A DNA stretch of 64,000 nt from Halosimplex litoreum (GTDB taxonomy: Archaea > Halobacteriota > Halobacteria > Halobacteriales > Haloarculaceae): the NCBI RefSeq assembly GCF_016065055.1, contig NZ_CP065856.1, forward strand, positions 1,425,836-1,489,835. Reading direction: 5' to 3'. A program made the translations under genes and the position numbers. The notes below the pieces were generated by a model. That model made no database searches. It saw only the letters and a list, made by a program, of their open reading frames with translations, and had not been told where the DNA came from. Below, in pieces: positions 8,035 to 16,735 of this stretch (within the stretch, counting starts at the first letter, position 1; every line of letters begins with the position of its first letter).

Positions 8035-8481
8035 TTAGCGTTCATTTCCGGTGCTTATCGGTGGGAGCGGTTCGTACTCCTCCAGATTGTCTACGTCTCC
8101 GATCAGCACTTCACCTTCGAACTCGATCCAACTGTGGGCTCTGACACTGTCGGACGAGTCTCTGTCGACGCCGATCCGGTGTTCGAACGAGTGGCCGTAC
8201 GTGCGAAGCAGTACCTCCGCGGTCAGCGAGCGGACCAGACAGGTTCTGGTCCCCGGCACCCACGAATCCGCGACGTCCACCGCCGCGACCACCTGACCCG
8301 CGGTCGGTGTTCCCGGAACGACCAGGGAACCGACGTCACCGGTTCCGGCCAGTACCGATCTGAGCCGATCGAAAGAGACGACGACCAACCCTCCCCAGAT
8401 GGCGACCAACAGCCCACTCGCGACCGCGAGTCGAAGCTTGTCGCCAGGTGGGGCCGAGACGAATCGTTTCACCCGGTCCAT
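8035..8481 (-). CDS. Lasso leader peptidase (B2, transglutaminase-like)
   Basis: 148 residues from the ATG at 8481; a GTG at 8487 would add two. The transglutaminase-like Cys-His-Asp triad is visible: Cys in TCLVRSLTAEVLL, His in AHSWIEFEG and Asp in LIGDVDNLEEYEPL, which is the normal spacing for lasso B2 proteins. Its role is to cut the leader from the precursor, exposing the amine used in ring closure. A hydrophobic segment near residues 16-36 suggests membrane attachment, which may bring processing close to the exporter. It directly follows B1 with almost no gap, so the two are one operon. A gap of about 180 nt separates it from the exporter. Confidence 0.88.
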   Translation of the reverse strand: MDRVKRFVSAPPGDKLRLAVASGLLVAIWGGLVVVSFDRLRSVLAGTGDVGSLVVPGTPTAGQVVAAVDVADSWVPGTRTCLVRSLTAEVLLRTYGHSFEHRIGVDRDSSDSVRAHSWIEFEGEVLIGDVDNLEEYEPLPPISTGNER

Positions 8482-8490
8482 CGGCACACG

Positions 8491-8781
8491 TTACGGGTCG
8501 TCGACGACCCGAGCGAGGTCCTGTTCGACTAGTTCGTCGACCAGAGATTCGATATCCGACCGACATCGCTCCCGTTCGACGTCGTACTCGTTTTCGATCT
8601 GCTGTGTGATCTCGACCATCGACCGGGGTTCCTGCATCGCCTCCCAGATCCTGGTCCCGACTTCGTTGAACCCGAAGTACTCTCCCGATCCCGTATGCAG
8701 GATCACGGACTCTCCATCGAGTGTCGTCGAAAGCGCGTCTTCGACCGCGACGACGGTCGTCGAGTCCGTATAGTCGCCCAT
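8491..8781 (-). CDS. PqqD-like lasso leader recognition protein (B1)
   Basis: 96 residues, the usual size for a stand-alone PqqD/RRE protein. It shows the PqqD pattern: an N-terminal strand region, ILHTGSGEYFGFNEVGTRIWE, then a helical part with VEITQQIENEYD and a C-terminal helix rich in Leu and Val. RiPP recognition elements bind the precursor leader and present it to B2. It is the first gene of the leftward B1-B2 unit and has an upstream TATA box. No catalytic residues are expected. Confidence 0.87.
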   Translation of the reverse strand: MGDYTDSTTVVAVEDALSTTLDGESVILHTGSGEYFGFNEVGTRIWEAMQEPRSMVEITQQIENEYDVERERCRSDIESLVDELVEQDLARVVDDP

Positions 8782-8816
8782 TGTTCGTAATCAGTTACAC
8801 GAACGTCTTTCCAGCA

Positions 8817-8828
8817 GAATATAAATCC
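8817..8828 (-). promoter_or_regulatory. TATA box for the B1-B2 operon
   Basis: The minus strand reads ggatttatattc, centred about 40 nt before the B1 ATG at 8781, so the transcript should have a short leader of about 10-15 nt. It is the most likely promoter for B1 and B2 and possibly for the exporter behind them. Confidence 0.55.
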
Positions 8829-9233
8829 TGACCTTCACGTTGCGTTCACGCGACCGACCGACTGGAGTACGCCGCCGTATCACCCGTCCGAAAGATTTTA
8901 TTACGAATAGTTCGTCCCTTGGCAGCAAGACCCTCGCTTGTCCGGTACCGTTATGACGAACACCGTTCTCCGGCTTTCGGCCGATCGTGTCCCGAGAGAG
9001 TCGATACCGGTACTCCGGGTGCGTGCCTCGTGGTCCGGCTTTCGGAACAGCGATATCACGCAGGCGACACACAGTGTGAACGAGACAGCGGCCGTGGGAT
9101 CGGAGAGAGACGGACGTTCAACGGCGGTTTCTGCTGCACGTTCGGGTTCGGATGCGATCGCGGCTGAAGGCCACGGGCGAGATCACGGGGGCTGCTCGTC
9201 GAGAGTGCCCGAATCACAGGGGTGAGATCAGTC
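8829..9233 (+). other. Non-coding gap between B1 and the Tat protein
   Basis: About 400 nt between divergent genes. Short ORFs exist on both strands but have basic, erratic composition unlike neighbouring proteins and are not called. A T-rich patch (gattttattacg) near 8895-8906 could be a rightward promoter. GGTGA just before 9234 is the ribosome site of the next gene. Confidence 0.4.
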
Positions 9234-9974
9234 ATGAACGAAGACACGGCGACGAACGCAGAGCAGCGTGACTCCGACGAACGACTGTGGCGGCGCAGCT
9301 TCCTGAAGGTCGGGGCCGTCGTCTCCGCGGTCGCGACGTCCGGGTTCGGGATGAGCGGGGTCCTCTCGAGAGACGACACCGGGTCCAGGTCGGGGACCGA
9401 CACCGACGCTCGCTTCGGCTACGGCGGGACCCCCGTCACGACGACCGTGGCAGGGAAGAGGCCGGACGTCGGCGGAACGACGGCGGCCGACGGTACCGTC
9501 CCTACACAGGCCGATAGCACTGCGACCGCCGAGACGGTCGGTGATACGGCGATCCCGTCGGTATCGACGACAGCGATGCCGACCGCAGTCGGGGCCAGGA
9601 GCGAACCCCCGACGCCGACCGCGACCGGAACGACCGAGGCGACGTCGACGGCGACCGAGGAGGGGGAGAGCGGCTCCGGCAACGTCGGTGGTACAGACGG
9701 TTCGGAACAGGCGTCCACCGGAACCGCCCCGTCGACCCCCGCTCCGACCACCGCGGAGTCGTCCCCACAGACGTCCAACGAATCCGAGACCCCGGTGGAA
9801 ACGGCGACCGATACGTCTGCGGCGATGGAAACGTCGACAGCTGCCCCCGGTGAGTCCGGGACGTCGACCGGGACCCCGACTCGGGCCGCCGAACCGACGG
9901 CGGCTCGGAAACTCGCCGACGAGTACGGTGAGCAGGGGTACGGCGAGTACGGGTACGGCGGTGTCCCGCCGTAG
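9234..9974 (+). CDS. Tat-exported Ser/Thr-rich protein with Tyr-Gly C-terminus
   Basis: 246 residues. Arg20-Arg21 in WRRSFLKVGA followed by a hydrophobic stretch is a twin-arginine signal. The body, about 60-220, is low-complexity Thr/Ser/Ala/Pro/Glu, typical of a glycosylated cell-surface linker. FGYGGTP follows the signal region, and the C-terminus is rich in Tyr-Gly (EQGYGEYGYGG) and ends VPP. I see no catalytic domain. GGTGAG at about 9221-9226 supports the ATG at 9234 over a GTG at 9222. It faces away from the lasso B1-B2 operon. Whether it belongs to the lasso system is unknown; it may be a surface protein with a sorting or assembly motif at its end. Confidence 0.75.
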   Translation: MNEDTATNAEQRDSDERLWRRSFLKVGAVVSAVATSGFGMSGVLSRDDTGSRSGTDTDARFGYGGTPVTTTVAGKRPDVGGTTAADGTVPTQADSTATAETVGDTAIPSVSTTAMPTAVGARSEPPTPTATGTTEATSTATEEGESGSGNVGGTDGSEQASTGTAPSTPAPTTAESSPQTSNESETPVETATDTSAAMETSTAAPGESGTSTGTPTRAAEPTAARKLADEYGEQGYGEYGYGGVPP

Positions 9975-10087
9975 ACGAGCGGTTCGACACACGGTCCGAC
10001 CTGTATGCCCGAGCCGGTCCGCTGTGATCCGCAGTCGTGTGGTTCCCGCTCGTGTTTTTACGTGCGTTACCTGATAAGAGTGCGATA

Positions 10088-10603
10088 ATGTTAGATCGAA
10101 TAAACCGAGTTCGAACCACTCTCGTCCTGTCGGTCGGTCTGGCGGCCCTCGTCGTGCTGTGGGCGATCAGAACCCGCCTATCGAGCGACCCCGTCCAGGA
10201 GTACGACTGGACGACGGTGATCTTCTCCGACGACGATGGTGCCGACCTCGGTACTGCCCGCGTCAGGGTCGCCGACACCGACGCGAAACGCTACGTCGGC
10301 CTCAGTCGCACGGAGTCGCTCGAGGACGGCGAAGGGATGCTGTTCGTCCACCCCCGTGAGCAGTCGGTCTCGTACGTGATGCGAGAGATGTCGATGCCGC
10401 TGGATATCGTCTTCGTCGGCGGCGGCCGAACCGTGAGGGGCATCTATCACGCGGAGTTGCCGGCCGACGGCGTCGACGAATCGGACCTCGAACGGTACGA
10501 CGGGCGCGCGAAGTACGTCCTGGAGCTCCCGTATCGGTACACGGTAGAACGTGGGATCGAAGTGGGCGACCGGATCCAGACGGCGTCGGATCCTGGCCGT
10601 TGA
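10088..10603 (+). CDS. DUF192 family protein, membrane-anchored
   Basis: 171 residues. One hydrophobic segment (about 12-28) is followed by a DUF192 domain. That domain has ARVRVADTDAKRYVGLS, then EGMLFVHP and MREMSMPLDIVFV, which are the recognisable family blocks. The family is small, secreted or membrane-tethered, and without a settled function. The start at 10088 is chosen because the longer frame adds a stretch unlike the family and a TATA-like TTTTTAC lies upstream. No link to the lasso cluster is evident. Confidence 0.8.
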   Translation: MLDRINRVRTTLVLSVGLAALVVLWAIRTRLSSDPVQEYDWTTVIFSDDDGADLGTARVRVADTDAKRYVGLSRTESLEDGEGMLFVHPREQSVSYVMREMSMPLDIVFVGGGRTVRGIYHAELPADGVDESDLERYDGRAKYVLELPYRYTVERGIEVGDRIQTASDPGR

Positions 10604-10641
10604 ATCGCGGTGACTCGACTCGTTTCGTCCGTCTCTGTGAC

Positions 10642-10833
10642 TTACCGAGCGGAGCGAGTGCGGAGTCGGATTCGGTCGAGGGCGGCTTTCCCCGTCTCGG
10701 CGGCCGAACCGATCCGCTCCCACGCGCGCACCGCCACGGTCCCGGCCGCGAGCACCGTTACGTACACCACACCGAGGGCGAAGATCACGACGACATCTTT
10801 CAGGTGTCCCACTATCGACGAACTCGAACCCAT
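10642..10833 (-). CDS. Small single-pass membrane protein
   Basis: 63 residues. Residues 12-35 are strongly hydrophobic; the rest is charged with a basic C-terminus. No family recognised. It is supported by a clear leaderless promoter: the minus strand reads gttatttatatg at 10855-10866, centred about 27 nt before the ATG. Composition fits a real haloarchaeal gene. It converges with the DUF192 gene. Confidence 0.65.
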   Translation of the reverse strand: MGSSSSIVGHLKDVVVIFALGVVYVTVLAAGTVAVRAWERIGSAAETGKAALDRIRLRTRSAR

Positions 10834-10854
10834 ACGTCGTGTTACGACAATTCA

Positions 10855-10866
10855 CATATAAATAAC
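10855..10866 (-). promoter_or_regulatory. TATA box of the small membrane protein
   Basis: gttatttatatg on the minus strand, about 27 nt upstream of the ATG at 10833. The spacing implies a leaderless transcript and decides the start. Confidence 0.65.
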
Positions 10867-11849
10867 TGATCCTGCAGGTGTCGAACACGATACCCAGACG
10901 TGACGTCGAGCGGCTGCTCCTCACTTCGGGAGGCGCTTCCCGGGGACGTCGTGGCGCGGGACAGCTGTCCGGCCCCCACCCCGAGCAGCGGTCTCGGGCA
11001 GTCGAAACGGTCGCCTCGCAGTCCCTGCACCCGACGGCAGCGAGTCCGCTGTCGAGAAGCAGATCTGTGAACTGGTTCCGAATCTCCCCCGCACCAGCGG
11101 TCGCTTCGCCGCGACGACTCCAGCTGTGCAGTGCCTCAAGTATATACTATCAAGTATATATCGAACTTGGACAGTATCTCGACGTAGCAACCGCTCGGCG
11201 TGGGGGACGAACTGCACTGTCCACGCCTCGCTCCTCGGTGTGGTAGCACGTTTCGGAGGGGCGAGCACGACCGACACCGACGTCGGAACTGGTCGACGGC
11301 GGAACCGGCCGTCGGCTCGCACGAATTATTGCAAGCGTTTACCGTGCCGACCGCACCACTGCGTGTGGTCGTTTCCGGAACGTCCTGTAATCAGTCGTCG
11401 ACGCCCTCGGTGATCGCTCCGACGGCCACCTCGTGGCCGGTCGGGTCACCCGCGACGGCCTCGAAGCAGTCGGGCAACCTTGCGCGGTGACACTTCGAGA
11501 AGCCGTCGACTGCGGCCACGTCGTTGCCGACCAGCCGCTCGGAGAGATGCGAGCCGGCGGGGATGGCTGTTCCGACGACATCGATCGCTGGATCCCCATC
11601 CACACGCACGCCGGAGAGACGCGACGATCCACGAGCGTCTACGGCTCGGGAGAAACGTCGAAACCGCACGGATCGGGGATTCCAGATCGAAGTCGAAGCC
11701 GCGGTAGCGGCTCCGAGTTCGATCCAGCGGTGAGCGAAGCATCGTCTCTCTCCGCGATTCACGACGTGTTCGAGCGTCGACCGTGTATTCACGCACGTCG
11801 TAACCGAGCGTTCGGGGGCCACTAGATTGAAATCAGTGTGCCTGAAATC
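10867..11849. other. Gene-poor region of about 980 nt with a TATA-rich direct repeat
   Basis: No convincing gene. Overlapping ORFs on both strands have mixed, often basic composition. One leftward frame (11391-11822) has an acidic C-terminal half and could be a decayed gene, but I cannot assign it. The clearest structure is caagtatata at 11137-11146 repeated at 11151-11160, an AT island in GC-rich DNA that offers TATA boxes on both strands. The region may be a remnant left by a past insertion or deletion. Confidence 0.4.
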
Positions 11850-12296
11850 ATGATTTCGATGACGGAAACTCCGCTTCGAGCGACGGTCTCACTACGCGGC
11901 ATCATATTCGGTCCCGAGGGCAGTGTGCTCGTCGTCGAGCGGACGAGCGACGGTGGGTGGGAGCTTCCCGGTGGGAGACTCGACGCCCACGAGGACTGTA
12001 TCGATGGTCTCAAACGCGAGATCCGCGAGGAGACGGGTCTCGATCCCGTAGTCAGCGAGCCCGTACACTCGCTGTCGTGGCGGAACGATAGCGACAACGG
12101 TCGGTTCGCGGTGTACTATCGCTGTCACAGCACCGATCGCACGGTCTCGCTCTCCGACGAACACACGGACTGCGAGTGGGTCACGACGCAGACCGCCCGC
12201 GATCGACTCAGCGAGCCCCAGGAGACGGGCGTGGATCGAGCGGCCGAGCAGACCGCATCGTCGCTCGAAGCCACCCGCTCCGTGGCCCCGGAGTGA
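11850..12296 (+). CDS. Nudix hydrolase
   Basis: 148 residues from the ATG at 11850 (another ATG at 11859, GTG at 11838). The complete Nudix box G-x5-E-x7-R-E-U-x-E-E-x-G-U is present, starting GGRLDAHE and ending REIREETGL, so metal binding and hydrolysis of a nucleoside diphosphate linked to another group should be intact. The short N-terminal strand RATVSLRGIIFG is normal for the family. The substrate cannot be told. It stands alone, with gene-poor DNA on both sides. Confidence 0.85.
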   Translation: MISMTETPLRATVSLRGIIFGPEGSVLVVERTSDGGWELPGGRLDAHEDCIDGLKREIREETGLDPVVSEPVHSLSWRNDSDNGRFAVYYRCHSTDRTVSLSDEHTDCEWVTTQTARDRLSEPQETGVDRAAEQTASSLEATRSVAPE

Positions 12297-12732
12297 CTGG
12301 GAGTCGATAACCGAGGTCCGAGACGACGATTCGCGTCCTCCGAGTGTCAACCGCCGAGACCCGCTGGCGAGATAGGGATGGTCTGTAGCGTCTTCGCGCC
12401 GTCGGTCGCTGCGGGCACCGTCCTACAATCGGATTCGATACCGGACCAGCCACCGGCCGAAACGCCGGACGCGTCGATAGATCCGAGGAGCGCTCCCGCG
12501 ACGGCCGTCTCCAGGCTGACGGCAATCGCCGGCGCCGCAGGTACGTTCGCATGTGAGCAGCGCCGAGACGTGTTCTCGGGGAGTACGCTCTGGAACTGAC
12601 CTGTCTCCGTCTCCAGGTACCCCGTCCGCCCTCGTCGTCTCACCCAAAGAGAAGGTATGAGTTTGTAGGTGCAGTTTCACGACGAGAGAACGCTGACGGG
12701 ACGTTATACTGTAGCGGACTACCCTTTAGCCG
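12297..12732. other. Intergenic region, no gene assigned
   Basis: About 436 nt. A leftward frame at 12347-12643 and a rightward frame at 12378-12599 overlap each other and neither has a recognisable domain. The right end contains gacgttatactg, a TATA-like element about 30 nt before the next gene. Confidence 0.35.
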
Positions 12733-13515
12733 ATGGCATACTCTCCCGAGTCAGCAGAGCAGGACACGGCACGAGTCCCTGAGAGTGACGGTGACGGGGT
12801 GGTGGCTTACAGGGACGTGCTCGACGTCGCCAGAGAACGTCCGGACGCGTCGCCCGAAGCTGTCGCCGACGAAGTCGACGACGTTTCGGCTCCGTTCGTA
12901 GAGCGCGTCTTCGAGGAGTTCGGAGACCCCGCGGGCGGCGACCGTCGATCCGAGGGCTCCGACGAGCGGACCGCCGAGTGGAGCGCGGGAGGCGCGTCCG
13001 CAGATACCGGTCGTGACCCGACGGCGGAAGGCGACGAGAGCGACCGAGGCACGGACGTGAGCGACGACCACTCGCCAGGAGCGCTGGACGTGACTTCCGA
13101 GCAGCGAGCGGTGCTCCGGGCGGTCTACGAGCGGCCGACCGCGACGCAGGCGGAGGTCGCCGAACGGGTCGGAACGAGCAGGGAGACCGTCTCGAAGTGG
13201 CTCGACGAGATCGCCGGATTCGACTGGGCGTCCCGACGGGCGTTCGTCGAGACGGTGTTCGGCGACGGCGACGGTCGGTCGCCGAGCGCACGCGACCCCG
13301 CCGAAACAGAGTCGGAGCGTGACCGGTTGGCAGCGCTCGAGGAGCGGGTCGAGCGGCTGGAGTCGACGGTCGCCGACCGGTCGGCGCCGACCGCGACTGG
13401 CGACGCCGAGACGGTTCGACAGCGGCTCCACGCCTGTCTCGACGCGGACCACATCTCGCGGGACGCGGAGTTGCGGATCGTCCGGAGAGTGGTAGACGAG
13501 ACAGACGGGGTGTGA
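12733..13515 (+). CDS. Helix-turn-helix protein with coiled coil
   Basis: 260 residues, very acidic. Two HTH-like segments can be seen: one in the first 60 residues (YRDVLDVARERPDASPEAVADEV) and a clear one at about 125-160 (ATQAEVAERVGTSRETVSKWL). A charged, unstructured linker of about 60 residues lies between them. Near 195-215 is a predicted coiled coil (LAALEERVERLESTV). It is likely a DNA-binding regulator that dimerises through the coil. It has a leaderless-type TATA about 30 nt before the ATG. The downstream neighbour is a histidine kinase, so a shared signalling role is possible but not shown. Confidence 0.75.
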   Translation: MAYSPESAEQDTARVPESDGDGVVAYRDVLDVARERPDASPEAVADEVDDVSAPFVERVFEEFGDPAGGDRRSEGSDERTAEWSAGGASADTGRDPTAEGDESDRGTDVSDDHSPGALDVTSEQRAVLRAVYERPTATQAEVAERVGTSRETVSKWLDEIAGFDWASRRAFVETVFGDGDGRSPSARDPAETESERDRLAALEERVERLESTVADRSAPTATGDAETVRQRLHACLDADHISRDAELRIVRRVVDETDGV

Positions 13516-13779
13516 GGAGCGTCCGTGTCGGCGCCGCCGGTGTGGTAGCGGTGCGGGTGGCGGTCCACGTAGACCGGCGCCGGTCTGGTGGGCCGACCGA
13601 CGACGCGCCGTCGGACGGCAGTGGTCGCCACACGTCCGGGCCGGCCCGAACGATCCGTAGACGATGGGGGGGGGTCGCGTCTGCTGGGAGAGAGTGCGCG
13701 CGGGAGTGACAGCACCCATCGCAGTGGGACGACCGACCACGACACGGGGATTTTTCAGGATCGATTCCTATCCGCGAGT

Positions 13780-15900
13780 GTGGTTCAGACCGACTCGAGA
13801 GTGCTCTGTGTCGGCGTGGACTGCGAGAGCCGTCTCGTAACTCGGCTCGGCGCCGAACTGGACCACTCGCCCGTCCAGGCGGTACCGTCACTGACGGCCG
13901 CGACCGAGGATGCCCTGGCCACTGCCGGCTGTCTCGTCGCCGTCGTCGACGAGGACGGGCTGGATATCGAGGCGGTCGAACAGCTGTCGGGGCACGAGAC
14001 CCCCGTCGTCGCCTTCCCCTCGCCGTCGGCCGGGCGAACCGACGCGGCGCTGGCGGCGGGCGCGACCGACGTCGTCACCGCGACCGGCCCCGACCGGTTC
14101 GCGGTGCTGGCTCACCGCGTCGGGATGGTTCGCGACGAGACGCCGGTCGGCCGGTTCGATCCGACACTCACGCCCCAGTCCGAGGCGTCGGCGACCGACG
14201 CGTCGTTCGCGGTCGTCGCGGTCGGGTCGGCGGGCCGTATCCAGTCGGCCAGTCCGTCCGTCGAGCAGCTGTTCGGCTATCCGCCGGACGAACTCGAAGG
14301 CACGCCGGTGACGCGGCTCGTCCCCGACCGGCTCTACGATACCGCTGGGCCCGAGGTCGTCGCGTCGCTCGTCGGCGACGGGCGGTCGCCGGACCGGTCG
14401 TGGATCGAGCTCCCGGGGCGCCACCGCGACGGGTCGGAGATCCCGTTGGGTGTCTCCGTCGTCGAGTCCGCCAGAGACGACGGGCACCGCGTTAGCGTGA
14501 TTATCAGGGATCTGCGCGACGAGTACGACCGCGAGTCCCGTCTCGATCAACTGGCGACGGCCGTCGAGGCCTCGATGGACGGCGTGGCGTTGCTGGACGA
14601 CGACGGGCGGTACGACTACGTCAACGCGGCCCACGCGGCCGTCTACGGCTACGACGACCCGGCAGCGCTGGAGGGGGAACACTGGCGAAACCTGTACGAC
14701 GACGCCGAACTGGAGCGTCTGGAGTCGGAGGTGTTCCCGGTCGTCACCGGCGAGGGGCGGTGGCGCGGCGAGTTGACCGGTCGGCGCGCGGACGGGTCGA
14801 CGTTCCCTCAGGAGGTCACGCTGACTCACCTCGACGACGGCGGGCTGGTGTGTGTCGTCCGAGATATCTCCGACCGAGTACGCCGACGCGAGGACCTCCG
14901 GACGGAGCGGCGCTTCGTCGAGAGCGTCATCGACGCGCTCCCGGACGCGTTCTACGTCCTCGGGCTCGACGGGAGCTTCCAGCGGTGGAACGACGAGATG
15001 CGGGCGGTGACCGGCTACAGCGACGCCGAGCTCGACGGGATGGACGCACTGACGGTGATCCCCGAGTCGGACCACGACAGGGTGGGCGCCGCGATCGCGG
15101 CCGTCGTTCACGAACACGAGACCCAGACCGTCGAGTCGGCGTTCCTGACGAAACAGGGCGAGGAGATCCCCCACGAGTTCAGCGGGCGGCCGCTCCGTGA
15201 CGGCGACGGAGCGGTGGTCGGGCTCGTCGGGATCGGCCGTGATATCTCGGGCAAGCGGCTCCGCGAGCAGCGGTTGTCCGTGCTGTCGCGAGTGCTTCGC
15301 CACAACGTCCGCAACCGGACGACGGTCATCCGCGGGCGGGCACAGCAGGTCGCCGACGCGGTGACCGACTCCGAGCTGTCGGCCGCGCTCGCGGCCGTCG
15401 ACCGGTCGGCGGCGGCACTGGAGTCGGCCAGCGAGCGCGCCCGGTTGGCCGAGCGGCTCCTCCGCGATCGGGACACCGAGCGACGGCCGGTCGACCTCTG
15501 TCGCATCGTCGACGAGGCGCTCGACTCGGTCGAGACGAGCGGGATCGATCTGGTGACCGAGGTCCCGGAGTCGACGACGGCGGCGGCCACGGCCCACGTC
15601 ACGCACGCGGTCGCCGAACTCGTGGACAACGCTCGCACTCACTGCGATAGCCCGACGGTCCGGGTCGCGGTGACCGCGGGCGGCGACCGCGTCCGGATCC
15701 GGGTCGCCGACGACGGTCCCGGGATCCCCGCCCACGAACGCGAGGCCGTCCAGTCCGACGAGGAGACGCCGCTCGAACACGGGACCGGTATCGGTCTCTG
15801 GCTCGTCGCGTGGATCACCAGTTCGGTCGGCGGGACGCTCACGTTCGAGGCGAGTTCGCTCGGTGGAACCGCGGTCGTGCTGTCGTTCCCGGCGGCGTAG
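13780..15900 (+). CDS. Multi-PAS sensor histidine kinase
   Basis: 706 residues from a GTG; the frame runs open further upstream but that part is low-complexity and unsupported. The order is a receiver-like domain (about 1-120), three PAS domains (about 145-260, 265-370, 380-490), an H-box RVLRHNVRNRTTVI and a HATPase domain with N-box ELVDNARTH, G1 VADDGPGIP and G2 GTGIGLWLVAW. There is no membrane segment, so it is a cytoplasmic sensor. PAS domains in haloarchaeal kinases sense redox, light or small molecules; the signal here is unknown. No partner regulator lies beside it except the HTH protein upstream. Confidence 0.88.
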   Translation: MVQTDSRVLCVGVDCESRLVTRLGAELDHSPVQAVPSLTAATEDALATAGCLVAVVDEDGLDIEAVEQLSGHETPVVAFPSPSAGRTDAALAAGATDVVTATGPDRFAVLAHRVGMVRDETPVGRFDPTLTPQSEASATDASFAVVAVGSAGRIQSASPSVEQLFGYPPDELEGTPVTRLVPDRLYDTAGPEVVASLVGDGRSPDRSWIELPGRHRDGSEIPLGVSVVESARDDGHRVSVIIRDLRDEYDRESRLDQLATAVEASMDGVALLDDDGRYDYVNAAHAAVYGYDDPAALEGEHWRNLYDDAELERLESEVFPVVTGEGRWRGELTGRRADGSTFPQEVTLTHLDDGGLVCVVRDISDRVRRREDLRTERRFVESVIDALPDAFYVLGLDGSFQRWNDEMRAVTGYSDAELDGMDALTVIPESDHDRVGAAIAAVVHEHETQTVESAFLTKQGEEIPHEFSGRPLRDGDGAVVGLVGIGRDISGKRLREQRLSVLSRVLRHNVRNRTTVIRGRAQQVADAVTDSELSAALAAVDRSAAALESASERARLAERLLRDRDTERRPVDLCRIVDEALDSVETSGIDLVTEVPESTTAAATAHVTHAVAELVDNARTHCDSPTVRVAVTAGGDRVRIRVADDGPGIPAHEREAVQSDEETPLEHGTGIGLWLVAWITSSVGGTLTFEASSLGGTAVVLSFPAA

Positions 15901-16735
15901 CCGGCGGTGAACACACCCGTTGCAGGATGGCGCCCCCCGACCGTAGCGCGGGACCGTTCGAACCGCTTCGCACTCGCCCTGGTGGCGGGTTTCGCGCCAC
16001 CGCCCCGATCGCGTCGGTGACGATATCGGTTCGACCACCCCGGAAGAGGACCCCATCCTCGCGACGGTGTCTGCGTACCCCCGAGCGCACGTTCCCTTCG
16101 GCGCCCCGTCGTTCGTGGGACCCGGCGCTCCCGACTGGACACGAGCCACCGCCGATACTGTATATTTTGCGTACAAGACAAGATTCTCACATAATAGAGT
16201 CGTCCGCGGTCGGTGAGACGGTGGTCCGCCCGCACCGTCGAGAACGCATGCCGGACGGTACTCTCGGTCTCGATACGACCGAAATTCGTCGGTTGAGGCG
16301 GTCTCGCTCGACTTCGAAACAGGCGCTCCAGTGGCCTCTCGACGGGTTGGCTCGCCGGTATCGATCCGGCGACGTGCTGTCTCTCGTGGGTGATGCGGAG
16401 TGTCCTGGGGTCGGTCCTCGCTGGAGACGGCCACCGGCCCCGGACGGACCCACAGGGATCGAACCGCCGACGAACGTATACTTTTGTGGTACGGAAGTGG
16501 GAAACGACGTATTTCGTATGTGTTTGCCGTCCAGCGTTCGAGAGCGCTCAGTCGCGGGTCGAAGTCCCCACCGTCGGCCGCGATGCGGACCGGACGTGGC
16601 GCGACGTATCGACCGCGAGTACCGGCGCCCCGGCGACGGCCGCGAGCACCGGCGCCCCGGCGACGACCGTGAGGGTGCACGCTACGTCCGCCACACTTCG
16701 ACGGAGGTAAACCGCGACCACACCTCCGTCCGTCC
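15901..16735. other. Long intergenic region with a 27-bp tandem repeat
   Basis: About 835 nt with no convincing gene; frames on both strands are basic and shifting. Near the right end a 27-bp unit is repeated twice in tandem (16613-16639 and 16640-16666, two mismatches). Then an 8-bp inverted repeat (acggaggt at 16701-16708, acctccgt at 16722-16729) stands 6 nt before the trmY start. A short AT-rich stretch near 16160-16195 may be a promoter remnant. Confidence 0.45.

Noticed and set aside
11391-11822. Leftward ORF of 143 residues in the gene-poor region
   Set aside because: The first half is basic and unlike the haloarchaeal proteome, there is no promoter or domain, and an opposite-strand ORF covers the same DNA. 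Kept only as a possible remnant.
12347-12643. Leftward ORF of 98 residues upstream of the HTH protein
   Set aside because: Low complexity, no family, opposed by a similar ORF on the other strand.
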